From an uncultured Bacteroidales bacterium (GTDB taxonomy: Bacteria; Bacteroidota; Bacteroidia; Bacteroidales; Paludibacteraceae), in contig CAMKPZ010000002.1 of the NCBI GenBank assembly GCA_946414805.1, forward strand, positions 186,001 to 250,000: 64,000 bases of DNA. The letters are read 5' to 3'. A program made the translations under genes and the position numbers. The notes beneath the pieces were generated by a model. That model made no database searches and had not been told where the DNA came from. It saw only the letters and a list, made by a program, of their open reading frames with translations. Shown here piece by piece: positions 42,010-50,644 of the stretch (position 1 is the first letter of the stretch; each line of letters begins with the position of its first letter).

Positions 42010-43590
42010 TTATAACGTGAACTGGCTCAGGTCTTCGCCCATGCTGTTCATGGATGCGCCGTCGGGCGTCATCTGTTGGCCGAAGGAGACAGCCCCCATG
42101 GAGTTGTTCATGCTGGATTGGATCGATACCCCTCCTCCGTCGGGTATGATCGGAGTATTGAGTTCGTCGTCGTCGATCGCTTCGTCCTCGTTCTGGAATT
42201 TCGCATACTTGCCGCGGAAACGGAGCCATATACTGTCGGTGGCACCATTACGGTGCTTGGCGACGATGATCTGGGCGAGTCCGCGAAGGTCTTTGCCGGT
42301 CTTGTCATCCGAGTAGAGGTGATAGTATTCGGGGCGGTGAATGAAGCACACCATATCCGCGTCCTGCTCGATAGCGCCGGACTCACGGAGGTCGCTCAAC
42401 TGAGGCGTCTTGCCTTCCACTCCCTGCCGCGCTTCTACGCCGCGGTTCAGCTGCGAGAGGGCGATGATCGGGATATCCAGCTCTTTGGCAAGTCCTTTGA
42501 GTCCGCGCGAGATGATCGACACCTCTTGTTCGCGGCTGCCGAAACCGGCTCCCTGCGCATTCATGAGCTGCAGGTAATCGATGATAATGAGCCGTACGCC
42601 ATGTTCGTTGACGAGTTTGCGGGCTTTGGAACGCAGTTCGTAGATCGACAGGGAAGGGGTGTCGTCCATATAAAGCGGCTTACCCTTCATGATATTGATC
42701 TTGGTGTTGAGCCGCAACTTGTCCTCACGGCTCATCTTACCGGTCTTGATCTTCTCGCCTTCCAACTCGCACACATTCATTATCAGACGGTTAACGAGCT
42801 GCACGTTACTCATCTCAAGCGAGAAGATCGCCGTGGGAATACCCCTGTCGATCGCTATATTCTTCGCCATGGAGAGGACAAATGCGGTCTTACCCATTGC
42901 CGGACGGGCGGCGATGATAATGAGGTCAGGCGTCTGCCAGCCGGAAGTGATCTTGTCGAGAGCGTTGAAACCGGAAGGAATACCGGAGATATTACCGGTG
43001 TTCTTGGCGGCTTTCTCCATACGCGCGAAAGCTTCCTCAATGACGGAGTCGATCTGGGTGACCGACCGTTTCTGGGAGCGCTGGGTGATCTCGAAGATAC
43101 CGGCTTCGGCTTCCTGCATGAGATCGTCGATATCCTGGGTCTCATCGAACGCCTGCTCTTCGATACGGGCTGCCATCGCGATAAGGTCACGCGCCGTAGC
43201 TTTCTTCGCTACTATCTCCGCGTGGTAATGGAGATGGGCGGTGGAGGCAATGCGTCGTGTGAGGTCGGCGAGATAAACGGTTCCGCCGGCTTTCTCCAGC
43301 GTACCGAGCGATTTCATCTTCTCTCCTACAGAGAGAAGGTCGATCGGTTGGTCATTCATCGCCAGATCGCGGATCGCCTCATAGACCATCCGGTTCTGAT
43401 CCTTGTAGAAGACCTCGGGACGCAACAGATCCGCCACGGTTCCGTATGCGTCTTTCTCGATCATCAGCGCGCCGAGTACGGAGTCTTCCAACTCCTGGGC
43501 CTGCGGGGGCAGTTTGCCCATCTCGTTCGCGCCCACTTTGATAATAGTGGTTTGCGGGGTGCGTTTGTTATTTCTCGTTAATCCTGCCAT
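42010..43590 (-). CDS. dnaB: Replicative DNA helicase DnaB
   Basis: A 526-residue hexameric helicase of the replisome. N-terminal domain: PPQAQELEDSVLGALMIEKD. RecA-like domain: ARPAMGKTAFVLSMAKN (Walker A, about residue 233), IIIDYLQLM (Walker B), GLKGLAKELDIPIIALSQLN and QDADMVCFIHRPEYY (split). The C-terminal 80 residues are acidic and Gly/Ser-rich, longer than the E. coli protein. It overlaps meaB by 23 bp. There is no sign of an intein. Confidence 0.96.
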   Translation of the reverse strand: MAGLTRNNKRTPQTTIIKVGANEMGKLPPQAQELEDSVLGALMIEKDAYGTVADLLRPEVFYKDQNRMVYEAIRDLAMNDQPIDLLSVGEKMKSLGTLEKAGGTVYLADLTRRIASTAHLHYHAEIVAKKATARDLIAMAARIEEQAFDETQDIDDLMQEAEAGIFEITQRSQKRSVTQIDSVIEEAFARMEKAAKNTGNISGIPSGFNALDKITSGWQTPDLIIIAARPAMGKTAFVLSMAKNIAIDRGIPTAIFSLEMSNVQLVNRLIMNVCELEGEKIKTGKMSREDKLRLNTKINIMKGKPLYMDDTPSLSIYELRSKARKLVNEHGVRLIIIDYLQLMNAQGAGFGSREQEVSIISRGLKGLAKELDIPIIALSQLNRGVEARQGVEGKTPQLSDLRESGAIEQDADMVCFIHRPEYYHLYSDDKTGKDLRGLAQIIVAKHRNGATDSIWLRFRGKYAKFQNEDEAIDDDELNTPIIPDGGGVSIQSSMNNSMGAVSFGQQMTPDGASMNSMGEDLSQFTL

Positions 43591-44668
43591 ATGTGGTCAG
43601 TAAATTATGGGCAGCGATAAAACTGCTGATCTCGTTATTGAGCACTTGCCGTTCGGTTACTTCGATATAATGCTCCATCTGTTCGTTCTTATAGAATCCG
43701 TCAAGGAGTGCCTGGTTGATCGTCTCGTACATCCAGTATTTGGCCTGCTCGGTGCGGTGGGCGTCGAAGAAACCGTTTTTCTTGACGAACTCGATATACT
43801 TCTCAATGTTCTCCCATACCTCCATTACGCCGGAATGATCGACCGCGGAGCAGCACAGAGCATCAGGTTTCCAACCGGATTCGGAAGGCGGAAAGAGGGC
43901 AAGTGCGTTCTTGAAACTTACACGCGCAGCGCGCGCACGTTCAATATTATTACCATCGCATTTGTTGATCGCAATGCCGTCCGCCATCTCCATGATCCCT
44001 CGTTTGATGCCCTGTAGTTCGTCTCCGGTGCCGGTGACTTGCAGGAGAAGGAAATAATCTACCATGGAATGTGCGGCGGTCTCGGACTGGCCTACGCCTA
44101 CCGTCTCCAAGAGTATCGTGTCAAACCCGGCTGCCTCGCAGAGGACGATCGTCTCGCGGGTCTTTCTCGCCACGCCGCCGAGCGAACCGGCGGATGGACT
44201 GGGACGGATGAAAGCATTGGATTTGACCGACAGCTCGTTCATTCGCGTCTTGTCGCCGAGGATCGATCCTTTGCTTCGTTCGGACGAAGGATCGATAGCC
44301 AGCACCGCCAGATGTTTGCCTCGGTCGCATAACTCGCTGCCGAGCGCTTCGATGAAAGTCGATTTGCCGGCTCCGGGAACGCCTGTGATACCTACGCGGA
44401 CAGAGTTACCCGCATACGGAAGGCACAGTTCGATCACTTTCTGTGCGATCGCCTGATCCGCCAGCAGATTGCTCTCCACCAGCGTTACGGCCTGACTCAG
44501 GATCGTCATGTCTCCGCGACGGATGCCTTCGAAATACTCCTCGGGGCTCAGCACGGTTTTCTTGCGGCGGAAAGTCGCATACGGGTTGACGGAAGGCAGG
44601 TTCTGCACACCTGCATTCACGGTCAATCCTTTGTACTCTGCGCTATTTTCCGGATGATCTATCTGCAT
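43568..44668 (-). CDS. meaB: MeaB/ArgK-type G-protein chaperone
   Basis: A 366-residue GTPase that protects and loads methylmalonyl-CoA mutase with cobalamin. Motifs: GITGVPGAGKSTFIEALG (P-loop, residues about 93-110), AIDPSSERSKGSILGDKTRM, LLETVGVGQSE and NKCDGNN (G4). The length suits the family. The mutase genes are not in this window. Its start shares one base with the DUF1573 stop and its end overlaps dnaB by 23 bp. Confidence 0.93.
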   Translation of the reverse strand: MQIDHPENSAEYKGLTVNAGVQNLPSVNPYATFRRKKTVLSPEEYFEGIRRGDMTILSQAVTLVESNLLADQAIAQKVIELCLPYAGNSVRVGITGVPGAGKSTFIEALGSELCDRGKHLAVLAIDPSSERSKGSILGDKTRMNELSVKSNAFIRPSPSAGSLGGVARKTRETIVLCEAAGFDTILLETVGVGQSETAAHSMVDYFLLLQVTGTGDELQGIKRGIMEMADGIAINKCDGNNIERARAARVSFKNALALFPPSESGWKPDALCCSAVDHSGVMEVWENIEKYIEFVKKNGFFDAHRTEQAKYWMYETINQALLDGFYKNEQMEHYIEVTERQVLNNEISSFIAAHNLLTTYGRINEK

Positions 44669-45750
44669 TATTCAACCTCAAAGTTGACTACTACTTTCTT
44701 CACCGATTGCTTGTAATCGTTATTGATGATCACGATCTCACGGGTGTATCGACCGGGGTTGAGACCCTTGGCGTTGATCTCCAGGTTGATTGCACCTTTC
44801 TTGCCGGACTTGATGGACTTCGGAGCTTTCACTGCCACGTTCTTGTCGGCGCAGTAAGCACGACGGATCTCCAGCGGGTTCACACCGATGTTCTTGATCG
44901 GGAACGCAAACTTATGAGCCTTGCCGGCTGCAATCTTACCTGCGTTTTGCTCCAAAGCGGTCTCGATGATCGGAGCCTGCTGCTTGTCCTCGATCGTGAG
45001 GGCGGAGAAGTCCTCAACGATATTGGCCTTGACGGTCAGCTTGTAGGCCTCTTCAATGGCTTTCTTGCCGTCTACCTCTACGTATGCGGATACCTCTACC
45101 GGACCGTATAACTTGGTAGCCTTGGAGTCGAGCACGAAAATGAATTTGCCTACTTCGTTCGGCTTCACCGTCTCAAGGGTTACCTGGTGAGCCATGAATG
45201 CATCGTCCTGTGCGGTAGTGAGCAGGCGTACTTTCTTCTCCTCTTTGGTGAGGTTGGTGTACTCCAACTCGCCGGGTTTGGTCTCGCCTTTCTTGATCGT
45301 ACCGAGATCCAGAGTCTTGCTCTTCATGTTCAGGTCTCCTACGGAAACGGTGTAGCGGTTAACGGGTTTGGCCTGCTTGGGGATCACTTCGCCTTTGATA
45401 TACACGCGTTTGGTGGCCTCTGTTGCATTGGAGGTGATCGTCACGGTCTTCTGGAAACGGCCCGGACGTCCGTTCGGGTTATAGGTGACGGTGATACTGC
45501 CGGTCTGACCCGGCTCGATCGGTTCGCGCGACCATGCAGGGGTCGTGCATCCGCAACTCGCGCGTACGTTGCTCAGTACGAGCGGCGCCATTCCTTCGTT
45601 CTTGAACGAGAACACTACGGACACACGGCCGTCTTCTTCATGAATCTTTCCAAAGTCATGCTCGGTTTTCTCGAATGTGATCACCGGATCCTGACCCATC
45701 ATGGCTACTGCTACGAGAGCCATGCAGAGAGTGCTGAAAATCTTTTTCAT
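44668..45750 (-). CDS. DUF1573-family exported protein
   Basis: A 360-residue exported protein with a signal peptide (STLCMALVAVAMMGQ). It contains at least two DUF1573/Ig-like units: KTEHDFGKIHEEDGRVSVVF with SCGCTTPAW (about 30-75), and a second with LDLGTIKKGE near 145. The Cys-Gly-Cys motif SCGCTT is typical. Such proteins are abundant in Bacteroidetes and probably act in the periplasm, but the function is unknown to me. It lies 40 bp after spoT with TTCTTTTG repeats in the gap. Confidence 0.88.
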   Translation of the reverse strand: MKKIFSTLCMALVAVAMMGQDPVITFEKTEHDFGKIHEEDGRVSVVFSFKNEGMAPLVLSNVRASCGCTTPAWSREPIEPGQTGSITVTYNPNGRPGRFQKTVTITSNATEATKRVYIKGEVIPKQAKPVNRYTVSVGDLNMKSKTLDLGTIKKGETKPGELEYTNLTKEEKKVRLLTTAQDDAFMAHQVTLETVKPNEVGKFIFVLDSKATKLYGPVEVSAYVEVDGKKAIEEAYKLTVKANIVEDFSALTIEDKQQAPIIETALEQNAGKIAAGKAHKFAFPIKNIGVNPLEIRRAYCADKNVAVKAPKSIKSGKKGAINLEINAKGLNPGRYTREIVIINNDYKQSVKKVVVNFEVE

Positions 45751-45754
45751 TTTT

Positions 45755-45780
45755 ATTCTTTTGTTCTTTTGTTAGTGTTT
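45755..45780. repeat. 8-bp repeats TTCTTTTG in the spoT-DUF1573 gap
   Basis: Two to three 8-bp units, TTCTTTTG-like, occupy most of the gap. Confidence 0.55.
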
Positions 45781-45790
45781 GATATCTTCG

Positions 45791-48034
45791 TTAGTCTTCG
45801 CGGGCTATGCGCTTGACTTCCTGTATGTTTTCTATCTTCCGGATCGCCTTGAGCAGGTCGTTCAGCTCGGATCGGTCATATACGTAGATCTCCATCGTTC
45901 CGCGGAAGATACCATCCTCGCTGGAGATGTTGATGGTGCGTATATTGATGTGAAAATCGGTCGTGATGGTCTGCAGCACGTGGATGAACACGCCGAATTT
46001 GTCAATACCCATCAGTTCGATTGTCTCCACAAACGACTGCACGCGGTGGGTGTTCCATGTGGCGGAATAGATGCGTTTGCCATAACTGGTCTTGAGCAAC
46101 TGCGCTTCCTCGCAATCGATCTTATGGATGTGCATCTTGCCGCTCTCGTCGAGGTATCCGAGCACTTCGTCTCCGGGGATCGGGTGGCAGCAGTTGCTCA
46201 GCAGGTAGTCTTTGCCTAAGTTCTCGTCGGTGAGAACGATCGCATGTTCGCCTTTCTTCGGTTTGACGATCTCTTTCTTTGGTTCGGCTACCGGTACAGT
46301 CAGGTCGTTGTTCCGCTTTCCGATGAAGGGGATATAGGACCGCCAGCCGCGTTTGGGCAGCACGATGTCGTGGATATCATCCAGCCGGATCGCGCCCTGG
46401 CCTACCTCTAAGAATAACTCGTTGGGCGTCGTTATGTGGTGATAGTTCAATAATCGTGCCAGAGCCTGATCGTGGTTTACCGCCAGATCTTTGTCCATCG
46501 CGATAGCATCCTCGACGAGGCGTTCGCCATGCTTGATATATTTGCGTTCTTCGCGCCGGAAATACTGGTTGAGTCCGTCCTTGGCTTTCGCCGTGGTCAC
46601 CATATCCAGCCATTCCTTGCGCGGGTGCTGGCTGTTGGAAGTGAGGATCTCGATCTGGTCGCCGCCTTTGAGCTGGTAGGAGAGCGGCACAAGCACATGG
46701 TTGACCTTCGCGCCGATACAGTGTTCGCCTAACTCCGAATGGAGCATGAACGCAAAATCCAATGCGGTGGATCCCTGCGGCATTGTCTTGAGTTCGCCTG
46801 CCGGGGTGAAGACGAAGACCTCTTGGGCAAAGAGATTGAGTTTGAAATTACCTAAAAACTCCATCGCATCCTTGTCCGGATGGGCAAGAATATCCTTGAT
46901 CTCCTGCAGCCATTTGTCGAGTTCGGAATCGTCCGACTCGCCGGTCTTGTATTTCCAATGGGCGGCATAGCCGTGTTCGGCTATCTCGTGCATGCGCAGG
47001 GTTCGGATCTGTACTTCGATCCATTCGCCGTGGGTGCCCATTACCGTGACATGCAGCGCTTCGTAACCGTTCGCTTTCGGCGTGGATATCCAGTCGCGGA
47101 TCCGCTCGGGGTGGGGACGGTAGATCTCCGTGATCGCCGAATAGATCATCCAGCACTGGTCTTTCTCGCTCATCGTCTCGAACGGGGTGAAGATGATACG
47201 CACCGCCATGAGGTCATATACATCCTCGAAGGCGCATTGCTTGCTGACCATCTTCTTCCAGATCGAATAGACGGTCTTGATACGCGCTTTGAGGGTGAAA
47301 TTATAACCCATGCTTGTCAGCCGTTCGCGGATAGGCTGGGCGAACTGCTCGAAACTGTCCATCTGGGATTGCTTCACCGCCTCCAGTTTGTCGTGTATCT
47401 CCTGCCAGGTCTCGGGGTGCTCGTATTTGAAACTCAGATCCTCCAGCTCCGTCTTGATCGGGAAAAGACCCAGACGGTGCGCCAGCGGAGCGTAGATATA
47501 CTGGGTTTCGCCGGCAATCTTATACTGCTTGTTCTTCGGCTGCGCACCCAGCGTACGCATGTTATGCAGACGGTCGGCGATCTTGATGAGCACCACGCGG
47601 ATGTCATCGCTGATGGTCAGCAGCAGCTTGCGGAAGTTCTCCGCCTGTTCCGATGCCTGCTCGCCGAAAACGCCGCCGCTGATCTTCGTCAGACCATCCA
47701 CGATCTGGGCGATCTTGTCGCCGAACAGACCGGCGATATCTTCGGTCGTATAATCGGTGTCCTCCACCACGTCGTGGAGCAGCGCGGCGCAGATACTCGT
47801 ACTGCCCAGACCGATCTCCCGCACGCAGATACGCGCGACGGCAAGAGGATGCATGATATACGGCTCTCCGCTCAGACGGCGAACCCCGTAATGTGCCTTA
47901 TGTGCGAAATTGAATGCATGCGTAATGAGCTCCACCTTCTGGCGATGAGGGGTGCGCGCATAGTCATCCAGCAACGCCTCAAACTCAAGACGGATCATCT
48001 GCTCTTCGGCCTGTGTGAATTCGGTTTTCTGCAT
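45791..48034 (-). CDS. RelA/SpoT-type (p)ppGpp synthetase/hydrolase
   Basis: A 747-residue stringent-response enzyme. The HD hydrolase domain keeps ALLHDVVEDTDYT (about residue 80), so hydrolysis is likely. The synthetase domain has MAVRIIFTPFE, WISTPKANGYEALH and EVQIRTLRMHEIAEHGYAAH. TGS (VFVFTPAGELKTMPQGSTALDF) and a C-terminal ACT domain follow. The ATG at 48034 is preferred over the TTG at 48046, because the promoter's -7 box is at 48055-48062. It heads the long minus-strand run that reaches folK. Confidence 0.93.
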   Translation of the reverse strand: MQKTEFTQAEEQMIRLEFEALLDDYARTPHRQKVELITHAFNFAHKAHYGVRRLSGEPYIMHPLAVARICVREIGLGSTSICAALLHDVVEDTDYTTEDIAGLFGDKIAQIVDGLTKISGGVFGEQASEQAENFRKLLLTISDDIRVVLIKIADRLHNMRTLGAQPKNKQYKIAGETQYIYAPLAHRLGLFPIKTELEDLSFKYEHPETWQEIHDKLEAVKQSQMDSFEQFAQPIRERLTSMGYNFTLKARIKTVYSIWKKMVSKQCAFEDVYDLMAVRIIFTPFETMSEKDQCWMIYSAITEIYRPHPERIRDWISTPKANGYEALHVTVMGTHGEWIEVQIRTLRMHEIAEHGYAAHWKYKTGESDDSELDKWLQEIKDILAHPDKDAMEFLGNFKLNLFAQEVFVFTPAGELKTMPQGSTALDFAFMLHSELGEHCIGAKVNHVLVPLSYQLKGGDQIEILTSNSQHPRKEWLDMVTTAKAKDGLNQYFRREERKYIKHGERLVEDAIAMDKDLAVNHDQALARLLNYHHITTPNELFLEVGQGAIRLDDIHDIVLPKRGWRSYIPFIGKRNNDLTVPVAEPKKEIVKPKKGEHAIVLTDENLGKDYLLSNCCHPIPGDEVLGYLDESGKMHIHKIDCEEAQLLKTSYGKRIYSATWNTHRVQSFVETIELMGIDKFGVFIHVLQTITTDFHINIRTINISSEDGIFRGTMEIYVYDRSELNDLLKAIRKIENIQEVKRIARED

Positions 48035-48054
48035 AAATATACTCAAATGACGCG

Positions 48055-48105
48055 CAAAGGTACAAAAAATATTTTATATACGCAAGTGCCCGCGCGTAAA
48101 AAATC
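48055..48105 (-). promoter_or_regulatory. Promoter with GC-rich upstream block, spoT/rel
   Basis: Minus strand: TACCTTTG (48055-48062), preceded by TATATAAAATA and a CGCGCGGGCACTTGCG block. This is nearly the same arrangement as at 15506-15560. Confidence 0.75.
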
Positions 48106-48177
48106 GAAAAAATACCTAAAATGGCATATTTTTTGCGACTTGTACAGGGAGAACTTTTATGTTTCGACATTTTTTTG

Positions 48178-48185
48178 TAATTTTG
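48178..48185 (+). promoter_or_regulatory. -7 promoter box of the amidase gene
   Basis: TAATTTTG, 23 bases before the ATG at 48208. Divergent from the spoT promoter. Confidence 0.7.
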
Positions 48186-48207
48186 CAAACGATTAAATTG
48201 GCTTTTT

Positions 48208-49305
48208 ATGCGGAAATATGTACATATAGCCTTGGCGCTACTGCTCTCTTTGCCGATGATGGCTGCGAACGCTTTTACGCTGGTGCTGGACCCCGGACAC
48301 GGAGGAAAAGACCCGGGAGCAACGGGGCGTTTCTCTAAAGAGAAAGACCTGAACCTGAAGCTGGCGCTGAAGGTCGGTGAACTGATCAAGGAGCAATATC
48401 CGGATGTGAATGTCATCTACACGCGTTCGACGGATGTGTTTATCCCTTTGCAGGAGCGCGCGGATATCGCCAATAAGAACAACGCCGATCTGTTCATCTC
48501 GATCCATACCAATTCGGCGGAATCGAAGACTCCGCGAGGTGTGGAGACTTTTATTCTGGGTACCGAGCGGATGGAAGCGAACCTGGCCGTCGCGATGCGC
48601 GAGAACGCGGTAATGAAACTGGAGGACAACTATCAGACTACCTATCAGGGCTTTGACCCGAACTCCATTGATTCGTATATCATGTTCGAACTCATGCAGA
48701 ACAGTTATATGGACCAGTCGCTGCAGTTCGCCGAGCAGGTGCAGAAACGGTTCGTGGGGCATCTCAACCGCGAGGACAGAGGCGTTCGTCAGGCGGCGTT
48801 CTGGGTGCTCCTCAAGACCGCTTGCCCGTCCATCCTCTTTGAGATGGGATTTATCTCCAATCCCGAGGAAGAGAAATTCCTGAACCAGAATACTTCGATC
48901 GCGCAGATGGCGAATGCGATTGTAGCCGCTTTCGGCGCTTATACGCGCAAACAGGCGGTGAAAAAGCAGGAACCGGAAGCGGAGGAAAACGAGCCTCAAA
49001 AACCTGCAGAGGTGGAGCAAGGGTCAAGTCGGGGGCAAGCCGAGGTCAAGTCGGGGTCAAGTCGAGAGCAAGTCGAGATAAAGTCGCATCCGGAAACCTA
49101 TTATGCCATCCAGATTTGTGCATCCAAGACGCCTGTCGCTCCTTCGGATCCGAAACTGAAAGGCATTGCCTGCGACACCCTCAGGGTGGGCGAATGGATC
49201 AAGTATTACACCGCCGCGGATACCGACCGCGCGAAGGTGGCGCAGAAACTGCCGGAGATGAAAAAACTCTTCCCTGACTGCTGGATCATTACATTCAAGA
49301 AATAA
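48208..49305 (+). CDS. N-acetylmuramoyl-L-alanine amidase (AmiC type)
   Basis: A 365-residue exported zinc amidase (signal peptide HIALALLLSLPMMAANA) that cuts the bond between MurNAc and L-Ala in peptidoglycan. Amidase_3 motifs: LVLDPGHGGKDPGATG with the first His, SIHTNSAES, and FEMGFISNPEEE with the catalytic Glu (about 210-220). Residues 270-292 form two 11-residue repeats (GSSRGQAEVKS, GSSREQVEIKS) encoded by six 11-bp DNA units. The C-terminus, from YYAIQICAS, looks like a SPOR-type domain. An EnvC-like activator is encoded at 21662. Confidence 0.93.
   Translation: MRKYVHIALALLLSLPMMAANAFTLVLDPGHGGKDPGATGRFSKEKDLNLKLALKVGELIKEQYPDVNVIYTRSTDVFIPLQERADIANKNNADLFISIHTNSAESKTPRGVETFILGTERMEANLAVAMRENAVMKLEDNYQTTYQGFDPNSIDSYIMFELMQNSYMDQSLQFAEQVQKRFVGHLNREDRGVRQAAFWVLLKTACPSILFEMGFISNPEEEKFLNQNTSIAQMANAIVAAFGAYTRKQAVKKQEPEAEENEPQKPAEVEQGSSRGQAEVKSGSSREQVEIKSHPETYYAIQICASKTPVAPSDPKLKGIACDTLRVGEWIKYYTAADTDRAKVAQKLPEMKKLFPDCWIITFKK
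49018..49083. repeat. 11-bp tandem array GTCAAGTCGGG in the amidase gene
   Basis: Six 11-bp units (GTCAAGTCGGG, GGCAAGCCGAG, AGCAAGTCGAG and so on). Three units make 33 bp, so the protein shows an 11-residue repeat. Same family as 214-271. Confidence 0.85.
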
Positions 49306-49309
49306 CAGA

Positions 49310-49371
49310 ATCCGTAATCTGTAATATTAATTCATAATTTTAATTTTTAATTCATAATTTTTAATTTCCAA
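49310..49371. repeat. AT-rich repeats between amidase and mlaD-like genes
   Basis: TAATTCATAATTTTTAAT-type units repeat with a period near 20 bp. They fill the 66-bp gap. Confidence 0.6.
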
Positions 49372-50313
49372 ATGAAGTACGCACGTGAGATCAAAGTGGG
49401 GGTGTTGGCTACCCTCTGTCTGTTTCTCCTTTTCTTTGGTTTTAACTTTCTGAAAGGCGTAAATATCTTCTCGCCCACCAACTCGTTTCATGGTACTTAC
49501 GCCCATCTCCACGGTCTGGAGGAGCAGGCGGCGGTATATATCCGCGGACACAAAGTCGGACAAGTGGACGCTATTCATTATGACTACACGCGCGACAGCG
49601 CGTTCACGGTGGATATCTCGGTGAACAAGGATATTGACCTCCCGCAAGGAACGCAGATGGCGCTCATCGCTGACGGACTCCTCGGAGGCATGGCGATTGA
49701 GCTGCAACTGCCGCTCTCCCAAAACGGGAAAGACATGCCGGGAAACAGTGTCTCAACGGAGGAACTGAGGGAACCGATTGCCAAAGGATCTTTTATCCCC
49801 ACGGTTTATGTGCCGGGTCTCATGGAGAGCCTGCAGGGCGATCTGATCGCCAAGATCTCCGGCGCGGTGGAGAATGTCGATTCCCTTGTGGCGGTTCTGC
49901 ATTCGCAACTGGAAGGCGATCATATCAAATCGTCGCTGGCGAACGTAGACCGGATCTCGGATGATCTCACCAGTGTGTCCTCTGATCTCAAAGGGTTGAT
50001 GAACACGCGTTTCCCGCGGATAGTGGATAACGCCGACACCGCGATCGCTAATCTCAATACGATCGTAGCCGATATCAAGGAAGCGGATCTCAAGACCACG
50101 CTGGCACGTGTTGATACAGCGGTCAGCGGTGTGAATGCCGTAATCGCCGATGTGCGTTCGCCCGAAGGGACGCTGGGCAAACTCCTAACGGATAAATCGC
50201 TCTATAATCATCTGGACGCTACGGTTGTTTCGGCGGATTCGCTGCTGACCGATCTCAAGGCACACCCCAAACGCTATGTCCATTTCTCCGTCTTCGGAAA
50301 AAAAGACAAGTAA
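49372..50313 (+). CDS. MlaD/MCE-family lipid transport protein
   Basis: A 313-residue protein with a single N-terminal membrane helix (VGVLATLCLFLLFFGFNFL) and one MCE domain (about 35-115, with GLEEQAAVYIRGHKVGQVD). A long helical region follows (about 130-270), which may form a tunnel or coiled coil. MCE proteins work with a permease and an ATPase to move lipids between membranes. Those partners are not in this window. It ends before a strong hairpin terminator. Confidence 0.88.
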   Translation: MKYAREIKVGVLATLCLFLLFFGFNFLKGVNIFSPTNSFHGTYAHLHGLEEQAAVYIRGHKVGQVDAIHYDYTRDSAFTVDISVNKDIDLPQGTQMALIADGLLGGMAIELQLPLSQNGKDMPGNSVSTEELREPIAKGSFIPTVYVPGLMESLQGDLIAKISGAVENVDSLVAVLHSQLEGDHIKSSLANVDRISDDLTSVSSDLKGLMNTRFPRIVDNADTAIANLNTIVADIKEADLKTTLARVDTAVSGVNAVIADVRSPEGTLGKLLTDKSLYNHLDATVVSADSLLTDLKAHPKRYVHFSVFGKKDK

Positions 50314-50328
50314 ATGAGCAAAATATCC

Positions 50329-50346
50329 GTGAAACACGTGTTTCAC
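50329..50346. promoter_or_regulatory. 18-bp perfect palindrome near dnaA (parS-like halves)
   Basis: GTGAAACACGTGTTTCAC is a perfect inverted repeat. The halves are those of ParB's parS consensus (GTTTCAC and GTGAAAC), but in the opposite order. It could be a hairpin or a protein site. See the findings. Confidence 0.5.
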
Positions 50347-50384
50347 AATTTGTATATTTTCTAAATTGCAATAATTTTATTCCT

Positions 50385-50424
50385 TGCGTAACGCCTGCAT
50401 TTTCGGGGCGTTACGTGTTTTTTT
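50385..50424 (+). terminator. Terminator after the MlaD-like gene
   Basis: GTAACGCC (50388-50395) pairs with GGCGTTAC (50407-50414); a seven-base T run follows at 50418-50424. Confidence 0.9.
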
Positions 50425-50586
50425 GCTCAAAAAATGAAACAAGGTATTGCATATTTCAAAGACGCTATAAATCAATAGGTTAGGTGTTAATAACTTTTGT
50501 AACTCATTGATAATCATATATTTCGCCGTAAGTGCTTATAAATGCGGCAGTTACAAAAATGTGCAATATTTGATCTCCTTCTTGAA
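50425..50586. other. AT-rich region upstream of dnaA
   Basis: An AT-rich stretch between a terminator and the dnaA promoter. It has one weak DnaA-box-like site (TGTTAATAA near 50487, two mismatches from TGTGGATAA). Origins lie near dnaA in many bacteria, but I see no cluster of boxes, so oriC is not called. Confidence 0.3.
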
Positions 50587-50618
50587 TTTGGTCATGTCAA
50601 AAAAAAGCAGTACCTTTG
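50587..50618 (+). promoter_or_regulatory. Promoter of dnaA
   Basis: TTTG at 50587-50590 and TACCTTTG at 50611-50618, with the ATGTCAAAAAAAAGCAG spacer. Confidence 0.9.
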
Positions 50619-50644
50619 CACTCGATTTCGCTAAAAAAGTAACG

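Noticed and set aside
50425..50586. oriC next to dnaA
   Set aside because: Only one weak DnaA-box-like site was seen and no obvious unwinding element. A skew calculation and box search on the complete genome are needed to place the origin.
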